Shown piece by piece: positions 31,140-39,512 of a stretch of DNA of 41,394 nucleotides. The stretch is from JAJNBA01 sp035512775. GTDB lineage: Bacteria; Actinomycetota; UBA4738; HRBIN12. Where the stretch lies: assembly GCA_035512775.1 (NCBI GenBank), contig DATKDI010000029.1, positions 1-41,394 of the forward strand, given 5' to 3'. Position numbers and translations under genes: made by a program. The notes below the pieces were generated by a model, which had not been told where the DNA came from, searched no databases, and saw only the letters and a program-made list of their open reading frames with translations. Numbering within the stretch: position 1 is the stretch's first letter; every line of letters begins with the position of its first letter.

Positions 31140-31481
31140 GTGCCGCATTCCAAAGGGTTCCGACGGCGTAGCGGAGACCCGAGCCAGGAGCCGGTCGAGC
31201 TCGGCGACGTGATCGACAACCTCATGGCCGATCAGCTCTTCGCGCGAGGCATGCCGGTCGCGCAGTTGGCCGCCGCATGGCCCTCGGTGGTGGGGGAGCG
31301 GCTAGCTTCGGAGACCGCGCCGGCAACCCTCGAGGGAGGCGTTCTGACCGTCACGGCGACGTCCGGGCCGTGGGGAGCGCAAGCCCGATTCCTCCATGAG
31401 GAGATCCGCCGTCGGGCAGACGAGGCACTGGGCGGCGACCAGATCAGCGCGGTCCGGATCGTCGTGCGAAACCGCAGGTAG
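31140..31481 (+). CDS. DUF721 (DciA-like) protein
   Basis: 113 residues from a GTG at 31140. The core LIDN-type start (VIDNLMADQLFARGMPVAQL), then AAAWPSVVGERLASETAP and LTVTATSGPWGAQARFLHEE, matches DUF721. In other bacteria DUF721/DciA proteins load or stimulate the replicative helicase DnaB, fitting its place between recF and gyrB. The C-terminal VRIVVRN is typical. Confidence 0.88.
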   Translation: MPHSKGFRRRSGDPSQEPVELGDVIDNLMADQLFARGMPVAQLAAAWPSVVGERLASETAPATLEGGVLTVTATSGPWGAQARFLHEEIRRRADEALGGDQISAVRIVVRNRR

Positions 31482-31527
31482 ACGGCCTATTTCCGGGCCT
31501 CGAAACGCCGTTTCCGTCACCCTTGAT

Positions 31528-31536
31528 TGGTAGAAT
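31528..31536 (+). promoter_or_regulatory. extended -10 of gyrB
   Basis: TGG then TAGAAT (31531-31536) matches an extended -10, giving a gyrB leader of about 75 bases. No -35 at normal spacing. Confidence 0.4.
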
Positions 31537-31619
31537 CTAGGGGTTCGTGCGACGGCCCCGCGCACGCCCCCAGCTTCGATGCGTGGGGCGGCCTGCGCGG
31601 GGCATTGACAGGAGGACGA

Positions 31620-33551
31620 TTGGCCACCGCGAAGGCGAAGAAAGACACCTACGACGCACATGACATCCAGGTCCTCGAGGGCGTCGAGCACGTCCGGCTC
31701 CGCCCGGGGATGTACATCGGCACCACCAGCTCGCGCGGGATGCACCACCTCGTCTACGAGGTCGTCGACAACTCCGTGGACGAAGCGATGGCCGGCCGGG
31801 CCACCAAGATCGTCGTCACGATCCACACCGACAACAGCGTGTCGGTGCAAGATGACGGCGCGGGGATCCCGGTCAAGCCGATCCCCAAAGCGAAGGACCG
31901 CCGTCCCGCCGTCGAGGTCGCGCTCACGACCCTGAACGCCGGAGGGAAGTTCGGCGGCGGCGGGTACAGCATCTCGGGCGGGCTCCACGGCGTGGGCGTG
32001 TCGGTCGTGAACGCGCTCTCAGCCAAGATGACGGTCGAGGTTCAGCGCGACGGCTTCTCGTGGACGCAGGCCTACGCGCGCGGACGCTCCACGACCAAGC
32101 TGATCAAGGGCAAGGCCTCCAGGAAGACCGGCACGGCGATCCGATTCTGGCCCGACTCCGAGATCTTCACGGAAGAGCTCGAGTTCAGGCGCTCGGAGCT
32201 GACGGACCGACTCCGCGAGTTGGCGTTCCTGAACGCAGGCCTCGAGATCCAGCTCGTCGACGAGCGCGAGAAGCCGGTGCACAAAGACGTCTTCAAGTAC
32301 AACGGCGGCCTCGTCGACTTCGTGAAGCATCTCGCCACCGGCAAGGATGCGATCACGCGGGTCATCGCGATCGGCGACAAGGCCGAGGACGCGGAGGTTG
32401 AGCTCGCGCTCCAGTGGACGACCGGTTACTCGGAATCCGTCTTCTCGTTCGCCAACACGATCAACACACACGAAGGCGGCATGCATGAGGAGGGGCTCAA
32501 GAAGTCGCTCACCAACGTGTTGAACCGTTACGCGCGCTCCAAGGTTCTCCTCAAGGAGAAGGAGGACAACCTGATCGGCGAGGACGTGCGCGAAGGATTG
32601 GTCGCCATCCTGTCGGTCAAGCTCCGCAACCCGCAGTTCGAGGGACAGACCAAGACGAAGCTCGGGAACGCCACGATGCGCTCCTTCGTGGAGACGACCG
32701 TCAACGCGCAGCTGGCCGAGTGGCTCGAGGAGCACCCCACCGAGGCGCGGCGGATCGTCCAGAAGACGCTCGCCGCGGCCAAGGCGAGGATGGCAGCCAA
32801 GCAGGCGCGCGACCTGACCCGCCGCAAGTCGTTCCTGGAGGGCGGGTCACTTCCCGGCAAGCTCGCCGACTGTCAGCTGAGCGATCCGGCCTCGTGTGAG
32901 CTCTACATCGTCGAGGGAGACTCCGCGGGCGGCAGCGCCAAGCAGGCGCGCGACCCCGCGACGCAGGCGATCCTGCCGATCAGGGGGAAGATCCTGAACG
33001 TGGAGAAGGCGAGGCTCCACAAGATCCTCGAGAACATCGAGATCCAGGCGCTGATCACCGCGATCGGCACCGGCATCGGCGACGAGTTCGAACTCGACAA
33101 GGCGCGGTACCACCGCATCGTCCTGATGGCCGACGCCGACGTGGACGGTGCCCACATCCGCACGCTCCTGCTCACGTTCTTCTTCCGGAACATGCCGCAG
33201 CTGATCGACGCCGGCTACATGTACCTGGCGCAGCCGCCGCTCTACATGCTGAAGAACGGGAAGGCGGAGCAGTACTTCTACACGGAGCGCGAGTGGGACA
33301 TGTTCCGGAAGAAGAACGGCAACGATGACAAGAAGCTCGACCCGCAGCGATTCAAAGGACTCGGTGAGATGGACGCGCACCAACTGTGGGACACGACGAT
33401 GGATCCGGAGCGGCGCACGCTCCTGCAGGTCACGCTCGAGGACGCGACCGCCGCCGATCGCCTCTTCACGATCCTGATGGGCGAGGACGTGCCGTCCCGC
33501 AAGGAGTTCATCGAGACCAACGCGCGGTACGTCCGCAACCTGGACGTATAG
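31620..33551 (+). CDS. gyrB: DNA gyrase subunit B
   Basis: 643 residues from a TTG at 31620, chosen because AGGAGG is four bases upstream and the protein then begins LATAKAKKDTYDAHDIQVLE. The GHKL ATPase shows VVDNSVDEAMAG, DDGAGIPV and GGLHGVGVSVVNALS. The TOPRIM domain shows YIVEGDSAGGSAKQARD and LMADADVDGAHIRTLLL; the tail FKGLGEMDAHQLWDTTMDPE is standard. It partners GyrA to introduce negative supercoils. It lies 7 bp before gyrA. Confidence 0.97.
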   Translation: MATAKAKKDTYDAHDIQVLEGVEHVRLRPGMYIGTTSSRGMHHLVYEVVDNSVDEAMAGRATKIVVTIHTDNSVSVQDDGAGIPVKPIPKAKDRRPAVEVALTTLNAGGKFGGGGYSISGGLHGVGVSVVNALSAKMTVEVQRDGFSWTQAYARGRSTTKLIKGKASRKTGTAIRFWPDSEIFTEELEFRRSELTDRLRELAFLNAGLEIQLVDEREKPVHKDVFKYNGGLVDFVKHLATGKDAITRVIAIGDKAEDAEVELALQWTTGYSESVFSFANTINTHEGGMHEEGLKKSLTNVLNRYARSKVLLKEKEDNLIGEDVREGLVAILSVKLRNPQFEGQTKTKLGNATMRSFVETTVNAQLAEWLEEHPTEARRIVQKTLAAAKARMAAKQARDLTRRKSFLEGGSLPGKLADCQLSDPASCELYIVEGDSAGGSAKQARDPATQAILPIRGKILNVEKARLHKILENIEIQALITAIGTGIGDEFELDKARYHRIVLMADADVDGAHIRTLLLTFFFRNMPQLIDAGYMYLAQPPLYMLKNGKAEQYFYTEREWDMFRKKNGNDDKKLDPQRFKGLGEMDAHQLWDTTMDPERRTLLQVTLEDATAADRLFTILMGEDVPSRKEFIETNARYVRNLDV

Positions 33552-33558
33552 GAGGGGT

Positions 33559-36006
33559 ATGGCGCAGGAAGGATTGTTCGCGGGCCGTGTCGAGCCCGTG
33601 CAGCTCGAGGAAGAGATCCAGAGGTCGTACCTCGACTACGCGATGTCCGTCATCGTCGGACGTGCCCTGCCGGAGGTGCGCGACGGGCTGAAGCCGGTTC
33701 ACCGCCGGATCCTCTGGTCGATGCTCGAACAGGGGTTACGCCCCGACAGGCCGCATCGGAAGTCCGCGAACGTCGTGGGCGGCGTCATGGCGAAGTACCA
33801 CCCGCACGGTGACGCCCCGATCTACGACTCCCTCGTCCGGATGGCGCAGGAGTTCTCCCTCCGCCATCCCCTGATCGACCCTCACGGGAACTTCGGATCG
33901 GTGGACGGCGACCCGCCGGCTGCATCCCGGTACACGGAGGCCCGCCTCGCACCGATCGCGATGGAGCTCCTGCGCGACATCGACGCCGAGACGGTCGATT
34001 TCGTGCCCAACTACGACGGGTACGAGCAGCAGCCCGTGGTCCTGCCGTCGCGCTTCCCCAACCTGTTGGTGAACGGCTCCGGCGGGATCGCCGTCGGGAT
34101 GGCGACGAACATCCCTCCGCACAACCTCGGCGAGGTGATCGACGCGGTCGTCCACTACCTGGAGCATCCCGAGGCTACGCCGAAGGACCTCATGAAGTTC
34201 GTCAAGGGACCTGACTTCCCGACCGGTGCGGTCATCATGGGTCGCGACGGCATCCGGGATGCGTACGAGACCGGGCGAGGCTCGATCAAGATCCGCGCGG
34301 TGGCCTCCGTCGAAGAAGGGTCCGCCGGCCGAGGGCGCGTCGTCATCACGGAGCTGCCGTACCAGGTGAACAAGGCGCGGCTGGCGGAGAAGATCGCCGA
34401 CCTCGTGAAGAGCGGCAAGGTGAAGGACATCGCCGATCTGAAGGACCACTCGTCGGGCCGGGCCGGCATGCGTTTGGTGATCGACCTCAAGCGCGGCGCC
34501 AACCCACAGGTCGTCCTCAACCAGCTCCACAAGCACACCCAGCTCCAGGAGTCCTTCGGTGTGATCATGCTGGCGCTCGTCGACGGGGTCCCTCGCACGC
34601 TGAACCTCGCCGAGATGATCGGTTACTACGTCGATCACCAGATCGACGTCGTCACTCGGCGGACCCAGTTCGATCTCCGGAAAGCCGAGGAGCGCGACCA
34701 CATCGTCCAGGGCCTCCTGATCGCGCTCGATCACCTCGACGAGGTCATCAAGGTCATCCGAGGCTCGCAGGACGCGCAGGCGGCGCGGACCAAGCTGATG
34801 TCGACGTTCAAGCTCTCGGAGATCCAGGCCAATCACATCCTCGACATGCCGCTCCGCCGGCTCACGAAGCTGGCGCGCACGGAGCTGGAGCAAGAGCACA
34901 AGGAGCTGCTCGCGAAGATCAAGTACCTGAAGGCGCTCCTGAAGGACCCCAAGAAGATCCGCGGCGTGATCAAGGACGAGATCCTGCAGATCAAGCAGAA
35001 GCACGGGAATCCCAGAAGGACTCAGATCAAGGCGGACGAGGGGTCGTTCGACGTCGAGGATCTGATCGCCGAAGAGGACGTGGTGATCACCGTCAGCCGG
35101 GCCGGCTACGTCAAGCGTGTGCCCATCGACACGTTCCGCCGACAGGGCCGGGGTGGCAAGGGTGTCCGCGGAGCGACCCTGAAGGAGGAGGACGTGGTCG
35201 CCGACGTCTTCACGACGACCACGCACAACTGGCTCCTGTTCTTCAGCACCAAGGGCAAGGTCTACCGAGTGAAGGTGCACGAGGTGCCCGACTCGTCGCG
35301 GACGGCTCGCGGCCTGTACGCGGCCAATCTCCCCGGCGTGGCCATCGCGGGCGACGAGCGCGTCTCCGCGGTGCTCCACCTCAAGGAGTACGACCCCGAA
35401 CGCTTCCTGCTCTTCGCCACGAAGAAGGGGATGGTGAAGAAGACACCGCTGTCGGAGTACGAGTCGGCTCGGACCGGCCTCGCGGCGATCAACCTGAAGC
35501 CCGGCGACGAGTTGATCGACGTGAAGCTCACCGACGGCAAGGACGAGGTCTTCCTGGTCTCGCGCAAGGGCCAGGCGATCCGGTTCAAGGAGCAGTTCGT
35601 CCGCCCGATGGGCCGGTCGACGGCGGGGGTGATCGGGATGCGGCTGGCCGAGGACGACGAGGTGATCTCCCTCAGTCTCGCCTCCGACGGTGAGGAGATG
35701 ATCAGCGTCTCGCAGCAGGGGTACGGGAAGCGTTCACCGCTCAAGGACTACCCCGTGAAGGGCCGCGGCGGGAAGGGCGTGATCGGCCACCAGATCACGA
35801 CGAAGACGGGGCTGCTCGCCGGCGCGTTCGTCGGCTCCAAGGAGCAGGACCTGTTCGCCATCTCCTCCAGCGGGATCGTCATCCGCGTGCCGGCCGGGGA
35901 GATCCGAAGGGTCGGCCGATCCAGCCAGGGTGTTCGCACGATGCGCGTCGAAGAAGGCGCTCACGTCGTCGCGCTCGCGCCCGTGATCATGCAGATGGAC
36001 GAGTAG
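33559..36006 (+). CDS. gyrA: DNA gyrase subunit A
   Basis: 815 residues. The catalytic tyrosine is Tyr125 in AASRYTEARL. The quinolone pocket reads HPHGDAPIYDS, with Ala86-Pro87 where M. tuberculosis has Ala90-Ser91 and E. coli has Ser83-Ala84. The C-terminal beta-pinwheel contains a GyrA-box-like FRRQGRGGKGVRG, the element needed for DNA wrapping, and a related PVKGRGGKGVIG, so this is gyrase rather than topoisomerase IV. GGAGG (33552-33556) provides the ribosome site. Confidence 0.97.
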   Translation: MAQEGLFAGRVEPVQLEEEIQRSYLDYAMSVIVGRALPEVRDGLKPVHRRILWSMLEQGLRPDRPHRKSANVVGGVMAKYHPHGDAPIYDSLVRMAQEFSLRHPLIDPHGNFGSVDGDPPAASRYTEARLAPIAMELLRDIDAETVDFVPNYDGYEQQPVVLPSRFPNLLVNGSGGIAVGMATNIPPHNLGEVIDAVVHYLEHPEATPKDLMKFVKGPDFPTGAVIMGRDGIRDAYETGRGSIKIRAVASVEEGSAGRGRVVITELPYQVNKARLAEKIADLVKSGKVKDIADLKDHSSGRAGMRLVIDLKRGANPQVVLNQLHKHTQLQESFGVIMLALVDGVPRTLNLAEMIGYYVDHQIDVVTRRTQFDLRKAEERDHIVQGLLIALDHLDEVIKVIRGSQDAQAARTKLMSTFKLSEIQANHILDMPLRRLTKLARTELEQEHKELLAKIKYLKALLKDPKKIRGVIKDEILQIKQKHGNPRRTQIKADEGSFDVEDLIAEEDVVITVSRAGYVKRVPIDTFRRQGRGGKGVRGATLKEEDVVADVFTTTTHNWLLFFSTKGKVYRVKVHEVPDSSRTARGLYAANLPGVAIAGDERVSAVLHLKEYDPERFLLFATKKGMVKKTPLSEYESARTGLAAINLKPGDELIDVKLTDGKDEVFLVSRKGQAIRFKEQFVRPMGRSTAGVIGMRLAEDDEVISLSLASDGEEMISVSQQGYGKRSPLKDYPVKGRGGKGVIGHQITTKTGLLAGAFVGSKEQDLFAISSSGIVIRVPAGEIRRVGRSSQGVRTMRVEEGAHVVALAPVIMQMDE

Positions 36007-36035
36007 GGACCGACCCGGAACCTGAGGGCATCACC

Positions 36036-36065
36036 GGGAGTTGCTGCGATGATGTCGGAACTCCC
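36036..36065 (+). promoter_or_regulatory. hairpin directly before the DUF3566 start codon
   Basis: GGGAGTT (36036-36042) pairs with AACTCCC (36059-36065), which abuts the ATG at 36066. The only SD-like GGGAG is therefore inside the stem, so translation could be structure-controlled. Confidence 0.35.
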
Positions 36066-36995
36066 ATGAACAACATCGGACTCGGCTTTCTCGTCGAGGT
36101 CGTCGCGTTCGGGGCGGCTGCCTACGTGGTCGTGGCGCTTCGGCCTCGTTACCCGCGACAGTTGACCGACCTCCTGCTCGCCTCGATCGGGTGCGTGATC
36201 GGGGCCGGAGCCCTGCTGTTCCAGCAGGACGTGAGCCTGATGGGCGGCGTGCTCGCACCCCCCTTCGCGGCCCTCTTGCTCGTGACCCATGTGCGCGTGT
36301 GGGATGCGGTGGGCGTGACGCTCCCCGAGTGGGTGAACATCCCCCCGCTCGGGCGCGGGCGGGCGTACGCTAGCGGCCCAGTCCAGTCACAGACGGTCGA
36401 GGAACCCATGCAGCAACCGAACTCCACGACGCAGCCGGAGCCGTCCGGGTTCGATCCCGAGTCCCAGATCGAGCCGTTCCCGGGGGAGGAGGAACTCGGC
36501 GACCCGCTCGCCCCGCCTCTCGAGCCGCTGCCGGCTGAGGATCCGTGGCCTTCCACCGTCGTCAGGGCTCCCGCGCAGACGCGGCTTCCCAAGCGGGGAG
36601 CGCGGCGCACACGCGTGGAGATCCGGCGGGTCGGTCCGGTCTCCGTCCTGAAGTTCTCGCTGATCTTCTACTTCTGCGTCTTCCTGGTGATCTATCTGGC
36701 ACTCGCGATCATCTGGGCGATCCTTTCCGCGAGCGGCGTGGTCGATTCGTTGGAGCAGCTCCTCGGCACGATCTTCCCTTCCAACGCCGGGCTGTCGCCG
36801 ACGGGTCAGGTCAGCACTCGCGAGGCGCCACCGATCGAGATCGACAGCGGGACGTTCTTCACGTGGTTGTTCCTCGCGGGGTGTGTCGGGGTCGCGGTCT
36901 GGTCCTTCATCAACGTCTTCGTTGCGGTGACGTACAACCTGATCAGCGACATCGTCGGCGGGGTGGAGGTCACGCTCGCCGACCGGCGTGACTGA
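36066..36995 (+). CDS. DUF3566 protein fused to an N-terminal membrane domain
   Basis: 309 residues. The C-terminal half is a DUF3566 protein: RRTRVEIRRVGPVSVLKFSL, membrane helix IFYFCVFLVIYLALAIIWAI, a loop, then helix TWLFLAGCVGVAVWSFINVF and VAVTYNLISDIVGGVEVTL. This matches Rv0007-type proteins that follow gyrA. The N-terminal 90 residues are a separate membrane unit with three hydrophobic segments (FLVEVVAFGAAAYVVVALRP; LLLASIGCVIGAGALLF; LAPPFAALLLVTH), then an acidic Pro-rich linker. An internal ATG at 36409 could start a conventional DUF3566 protein, but no stop separates the two parts. Confidence 0.8.
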   Translation: MNNIGLGFLVEVVAFGAAAYVVVALRPRYPRQLTDLLLASIGCVIGAGALLFQQDVSLMGGVLAPPFAALLLVTHVRVWDAVGVTLPEWVNIPPLGRGRAYASGPVQSQTVEEPMQQPNSTTQPEPSGFDPESQIEPFPGEEELGDPLAPPLEPLPAEDPWPSTVVRAPAQTRLPKRGARRTRVEIRRVGPVSVLKFSLIFYFCVFLVIYLALAIIWAILSASGVVDSLEQLLGTIFPSNAGLSPTGQVSTREAPPIEIDSGTFFTWLFLAGCVGVAVWSFINVFVAVTYNLISDIVGGVEVTLADRRD

Positions 36996-37005
36996 CGGCC
37001 CTCGA

Positions 37006-37035
37006 TTGACAGGGTTTCCGGGGCCTGACTACCCT
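37006..37035 (+). promoter_or_regulatory. tRNA-Ile promoter
   Basis: TTGACA (37006-37011), 18-bp spacer, TACCCT (37030-37035); start near 37042, 17 bases before the tRNA. The perfect -35 suits a housekeeping promoter. Confidence 0.6.
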
Positions 37036-37058
37036 GCGACGAGGGGCTCGGGGCCCTC

Positions 37059-37133
37059 GGGCCTGTAGCTCAGCTCGGTTAGAGCGCTTCCCTGATAAGG
37101 AAGAGGTCGATGGTTCAAGTCCATCCAGGCCCA
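37059..37133 (+). tRNA. tRNA-Ile (GAT anticodon)
   Basis: GGGCCTG (37059-37065) pairs with CAGGCCC (37126-37132). D-arm with GCTCAGCTCGGTTAGAGC, anticodon loop CTGATAA within CTTCC/GGAAG, and T-arm with GGTTCAAGTCC are all normal. Discriminator A at 37133; the 3' CCA is not encoded. Position after gyrA/DUF3566 matches ileT; the tRNA-Ala that usually follows is absent here. Confidence 0.97.
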
Positions 37134-37169
37134 CTCGCTTGGCAGGCTCACTCGCTTGGCCAGGCCCAC
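37125..37169 (+). repeat. short tandem repeat of the tRNA 3' end
   Basis: CCAGGCCCAC of the tRNA end (37125-37134) recurs at 37160-37169, and ACTCGCTTGG occurs twice between (37133-37142, 37150-37159). It may be a small tandem duplication or a trace of integration at the tRNA. Confidence 0.5.
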
Positions 37170-37187
37170 CGATAGGAGGCTGGTTCC

Positions 37188-37361
37188 ATGGGAGACGACA
37201 TCGAAGGGGTAGAGAAGAAGGGCGGTTTCTTCCGGAAGCTCCTGAAGCTCGCCTTCATCGGAGCGATCGTCGCCGGCATCGTCCAGTTCATGAAGCGGCG
37301 CCGGGGCGAAGACCTGGACGACGTCGAATGGCAGGAGTTGCCGCCGCCGGCCGGCGGGTAA
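37188..37361 (+). CDS. 57-residue single-helix membrane protein
   Basis: From the ATG at 37188, with TAGGAGG upstream: GGFFRKLLKLAFIGAIVAGI is the helix, then VQFMKRRRGED and an acidic end (LDDVEWQELPPPAGG). The location after the gyrA-DUF3566-tRNA-Ile group and the general layout recall the DLW-39 small-protein family, though the sequence is longer and the match is loose. It is followed by a strong terminator. Confidence 0.7.
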   Translation: MGDDIEGVEKKGGFFRKLLKLAFIGAIVAGIVQFMKRRRGEDLDDVEWQELPPPAGG

Positions 37362-37379
37362 CCGAGCATCGCCTGCGTT

Positions 37380-37411
37380 GGGGAGGGCCCGCCGTTCGGT
37401 GGGCCCTCCCC
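37380..37411 (+). terminator. intrinsic terminator-like hairpin
   Basis: GGGGAGGGCCC (37380-37390) and GGGCCCTCCCC (37401-37411) form a perfect 11-bp stem with a 10-base loop, followed by GTTCTTC. It closes the tRNA-Ile/small-protein transcript. Confidence 0.75.
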
Positions 37412-37453
37412 GTTCTTCACGCTGTTCCCTCCGGGCGGCTTCCTGAGGCCCAC

Positions 37454-37459
37454 TAGACT
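37454..37459 (+). promoter_or_regulatory. -10 box TAGACT of the GNAT gene
   Basis: TAGACT ends 6 bases before the GTG at 37466, indicating a leaderless transcript. Confidence 0.4.
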
Positions 37460-37465
37460 CGCCCG

Positions 37466-38293
37466 GTGGACGAGCCCGGGACGGCATGGGCCCTCGCCCG
37501 CGCGGCGGCCGTGGATGCGAACGTGGACCTTCGCCCCCTTTCCTCCATCGACCAGTTCGACGACGCGATCGCGATCATGGTCGCCACGTGGGGGCCGTTC
37601 CAGCTGCCCCCACGAGAGGTGCTGACCGCGCTCGCACACAGCGGCAACATCCCGCTGGGGGCCTACGACGGCGATCATCTCGTCGGCTTCGTCCTCGGCT
37701 GGGCGGGGGTGGACGAACGGGGCCTGCACGTGCACTCGCACATGCTCGCGGCGCTGCCGGAACGGCGCCACCGCGGTGTCGGCTACGCGCTCAAGCTCGG
37801 CCAGCGCTCTCAGGCCCTCGATCAAGACATCCACGTGGCCCGGTGGACGTTCGACCCGCTCGTGGCGCGGAACGCCTGGTTCAACCTCGGGAAGCTTGGT
37901 GCGGTCGCCGACCGCTTCGAACGGGCGTTCTACGGCGAGATGTCGGACGAGATCAATCGAGGCGATCGCACCGATCGCCTCGTGGTCCGATGGGATCTCG
38001 ACCCGGCTCCAGCGCCGAGGGCCGTGCCGAACGAGCTCCCCATCGTGCTCGCGGCCGAGGGCGATCCCGATGCTCCCGACCCCGTCCAAAGGTCGGCGCC
38101 CGCCGCTGAGGGAGGCGTCGTGCAGGTGCCGGGGGAGCATGCTGCACTTCGCCAGATGGACGCGGTGCTCGCGTCCCGCTGGCGTGATGCCGCCGCCGAC
38201 GCGCTGGATGAGTGCTTCGCCGCGGGGCTGATCGCCGCCGCCTTCGATCGGGACCGTTCCGCCTATCTGTTGGTGCCGGAGGCGCCGGGGTGA
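37466..38293 (+). CDS. GNAT-superfamily acyltransferase (COG3375-like)
   Basis: 275 residues from a GTG. The GNAT fold core is visible in LVGFVLGWAGVDERGLHVHS and the acyl-CoA-binding LPERRHRGVGYALKLGQRSQ. ARWTFDPLVARNAWFNLGKL matches the COG3375 predicted acetyltransferases that often pair with OSBS/N-acylamino-acid racemase enolases, exactly the next gene here (4-bp GTGA overlap). A joint role in N-acyl amino acid metabolism is therefore plausible; the acyl donor is unknown. Confidence 0.82.
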   Translation: MDEPGTAWALARAAAVDANVDLRPLSSIDQFDDAIAIMVATWGPFQLPPREVLTALAHSGNIPLGAYDGDHLVGFVLGWAGVDERGLHVHSHMLAALPERRHRGVGYALKLGQRSQALDQDIHVARWTFDPLVARNAWFNLGKLGAVADRFERAFYGEMSDEINRGDRTDRLVVRWDLDPAPAPRAVPNELPIVLAAEGDPDAPDPVQRSAPAAEGGVVQVPGEHAALRQMDAVLASRWRDAAADALDECFAAGLIAAAFDRDRSAYLLVPEAPG

Positions 38294-39411
38294 GTCGCGT
38301 TCGCACGGTCGAGCTGCTGATGGTCGAGCTGCCGCTGGTCCGACCGTTCCGGACCAGCTTCGGCGAGGTGAGCGACAAGCGTTGCGTCCTGGTCCGCGTA
38401 GAGACCGACGGCGCCGAGGGCTGGGGGGAGTGCGTCGCCGATTCGGCGCCGGATTTCAGCGGTGAGTTCAACGAAGGGGCGTGGATCGTGCTCCGCGACT
38501 TCCTCGCCCCCTCGCTGTTCCGCGCGGGGGCCGTGGACGTCGACGGCGCGGAGCGGGCCTTCACCGAGGTCCGCGGCAACCCGATGGCGAAGGCAGCGTT
38601 GCTCGATGCGGTCGCCGATGCCGAGCTGCGGGCGAGCGGATCGTCTCTGGCGTCCTGGCTCGGCGCCGAGCGCGACCGGGTCGAGTGCGGCGTCAGCATC
38701 GGGATCGCATCCTCGACCGAGTCCCTCCTCGACCAGGTCGCCGGGTATCTGGAGGAGGGTTACCGGCGGATCAAGCTCAAGATCGAACCCGGGACCGACG
38801 TCGAACGAGTCCGGGCCGTCCGCGACGCCCATCCGGGCATCCTGCTCTCCGTCGACGCGAACGCCGCGTACGCGCCGGCCGACGTCGACATCTTCCGTTC
38901 GATGGAGGACGCCGATCTCTTGATGATCGAGCAGCCACTCCATCACGAGGACCTCGTACGGCACGCGGAGCTCCAGGCGCTCCTGCGCACCGACCTCTGC
39001 CTGGACGAGTCCATCCGTTCGGCCGCCGACGCGAACGCCGCGCTCGACCTCGAGGCCTGCCGGATCGTGAACATCAAGCAGGGCCGGGTCGGGGGCGTGC
39101 TCGAAGCGAAGAGGATCCACGATCTCTGCCTGACGCGTGGTGTCCCCGTGTGGTGCGGCGGGATGCTGGAGACCGGGATCGGCCGAGCGCTGAACCTGGC
39201 GCTGGCGAGCTTGCCGGGCTTCACCCTGCCCGGCGACACGAGCGCATCGGCGAGGTACTTCCTCGAGGATCTGACCGAGCCGTTCGAGATGGCGCCCGAC
39301 GGGACGATGGCCGTCCCGACGGGTCCGGGGATCGGCGTGACGCCTCGGCCGGAACGGCTCCGAGCGTGCGTGACCCGCCGGGAGACCCTCCGCCCTTCGG
39401 ACAAAGAGTGA
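38290..39411 (+). CDS. o-succinylbenzoate synthase / N-acylamino acid racemase (enolase superfamily)
   Basis: 373 residues from a GTG at 38290. The MLE-subgroup catalytic set is complete: KLK (Lys162, Lys164), metal ligands Asp189 (SVDANAAY), Glu214 (MIEQPL) and Asp239 (LDES), and Lys263 (NIKQGRVGG). WCGGMLETGIGRALNLALAS is a strong OSBS/NAAAR signature. Some members serve menaquinone synthesis (MenC), others racemise N-succinyl amino acids; the linked GNAT protein favours the latter or a dual role. Confidence 0.88.
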   Translation: MSRVRTVELLMVELPLVRPFRTSFGEVSDKRCVLVRVETDGAEGWGECVADSAPDFSGEFNEGAWIVLRDFLAPSLFRAGAVDVDGAERAFTEVRGNPMAKAALLDAVADAELRASGSSLASWLGAERDRVECGVSIGIASSTESLLDQVAGYLEEGYRRIKLKIEPGTDVERVRAVRDAHPGILLSVDANAAYAPADVDIFRSMEDADLLMIEQPLHHEDLVRHAELQALLRTDLCLDESIRSAADANAALDLEACRIVNIKQGRVGGVLEAKRIHDLCLTRGVPVWCGGMLETGIGRALNLALASLPGFTLPGDTSASARYFLEDLTEPFEMAPDGTMAVPTGPGIGVTPRPERLRACVTRRETLRPSDKE

Positions 39412-39430
39412 CAAGAGCCTCGACCCCAGC

Positions 39431-39460
39431 TTGACGGTAGAAGCGGTGGCGCCGTATGGT
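39431..39460 (+). promoter_or_regulatory. promoter running into a hairpin
   Basis: TTGACG (39431-39436), 18-bp spacer, TATGGT (39455-39460). The expected start is about 39467, which is the first base of the hairpin below. Confidence 0.5.
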
Positions 39461-39466
39461 TCGTCT

Positions 39467-39512
39467 TGAGAAGCCGCTGGAGCCCTCGGGTTCCGGCGGT
39501 TTCTCACTTTTC
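39467..39512 (+). terminator. 18-bp stem-loop, terminator- or attenuator-like
   Basis: 39467-39484 pairs with 39489-39506 (three G-U pairs) around a CTCG tetraloop, followed by CTTTTC. It could terminate the OSBS transcript 55 bp upstream, or act as an attenuator for the promoter just before it. The remaining 39513-39675 holds no gene that I can support. Confidence 0.6.
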
